From positions 1 through 32,266 of the forward strand of contig JAGBVS010000171.1 of assembly GCA_017630195.1 (NCBI GenBank): 32,266 nucleotides of DNA, read 5' to 3'. The position numbers were made by a program, and so were the translations under genes. This DNA comes from Bacteroidales bacterium. GTDB taxonomy: Bacteria > Bacteroidota > Bacteroidia > Bacteroidales > F082. Shown here piece after piece: positions 32,021-32,266 of this stretch; position 1 is the stretch's first letter, and each line of letters opens with the position of its first letter. The notes below the pieces were generated by a model that saw nothing but the letters and a program-made list of their open reading frames with translations, did no database searches and was not told the origin of the DNA.

Positions 32021-32266
32021 ATGCCAAGATCAGTTAATGCAGTTGCTTCAAGAGCAAGACGCAAAAAAGTTTTAAAACAAACAAAGGGCCAGTTCAGCGC
32101 ACGTAAAAACGTTTGGACTGTAGCTAAAAACTCTTACGAAAAGGGTTTACAATACGCATACCGCGATAGAAGAAATAAAAAACGTGATTTCCGCTCATTA
32201 TGGATTATCCGTATCAATGCCGCAGCACATGAATACGGCATGACATACAGCACATTCATGGGTAAA
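32021..32266 (+). CDS. rplT: 50S ribosomal protein L20, N-terminal part, cut by window end
   Basis: 82 residues are visible out of about 115: [80 protein letters not shown]. The basic N-terminal extension (which threads into 23S rRNA) and the RDRRxKKRxFRxLWIxRINAA core are diagnostic. Confidence 0.95.
   Translation, partial: MPRSVNAVASRARRKKVLKQTKGQFSARKNVWTVAKNSYEKGLQYAYRDRRNKKRDFRSLWIIRINAAAHEYGMTYSTFMGK

Overview
The window looks like a chromosomal segment of an AT-rich member of the Bacteroidales (phylum Bacteroidota), probably an uncultured lineage. Supporting signs are promoters of the Bacteroidota type (TTG, about 19 bases, TAnnTTTG), a TonB-dependent receptor paired with a DUF4249-type lipoprotein, a PMCA-type calcium ATPase, and the thrS-infC-rpmI-rplT order with a non-ATG infC start.

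Layout. 1-56: the 5' part of a tRNA-Tyr gene (minus strand) with a clean promoter. 167-3425 (minus): DUF4249-type lipoprotein and TonB-dependent outer-membrane receptor, a likely two-gene operon. 3573-6236 (plus): MalY/PatB-type C-S lyase and a GltS-type sodium/glutamate symporter with a terminator. 6290-6556: a decayed MORN-repeat gene and short dispersed repeats. 6557-8389: a family 5 solute-binding lipoprotein whose reading frame carries three in-frame insertions of an octamer repeat, two of them with a hairpin-forming second arm. 8622-8783: a rod-shaped structured RNA, best guess 6S RNA, followed by a terminator.

8835-23101 is the most interesting part: a long, nearly gapless accessory island of the Ter (tellurium-resistance-related) chemical-stress type. 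It encodes TerD, TerA-like, TerD/TerE and TerZ-like calcium-binding-fold proteins, four TerY-type von Willebrand A proteins, a PP2C phosphatase with an Ig-like N-terminus, two tandem protein kinases, a small Cys-rich membrane protein, a GYF-PrsW intramembrane protease, a zinc-finger/PH-like protein and a TerB-like protein. vWA + PP2C + kinase matches the TerY-phosphorylation (TerY-P) triad known from comparative genomics. Here it is expanded, and the second kinase has lost the DFG aspartate and the HxD histidine, so it is probably a pseudokinase.

23225-28658 may extend the island: a small secreted protein, a PMCA-type calcium P-type ATPase, and a TerB/EF-hand-like acidic protein flanked by two paralogous signal-peptide/three-TM proteins. 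TerC is absent from the window, and a calcium pump sits next to the calcium-binding TerD-type proteins. A calcium- or metal-linked phospho-switch feeding membrane proteolysis and ion transport is an inference from this context.

28659-29177 is a repeat-rich gap with a gene remnant. 29178-32266 is the translation cluster thrS-infC-rpmI-rplT, with infC starting at ATT (or ATA) and a stable hairpin between rpmI and rplT; rplT is cut by the window end.
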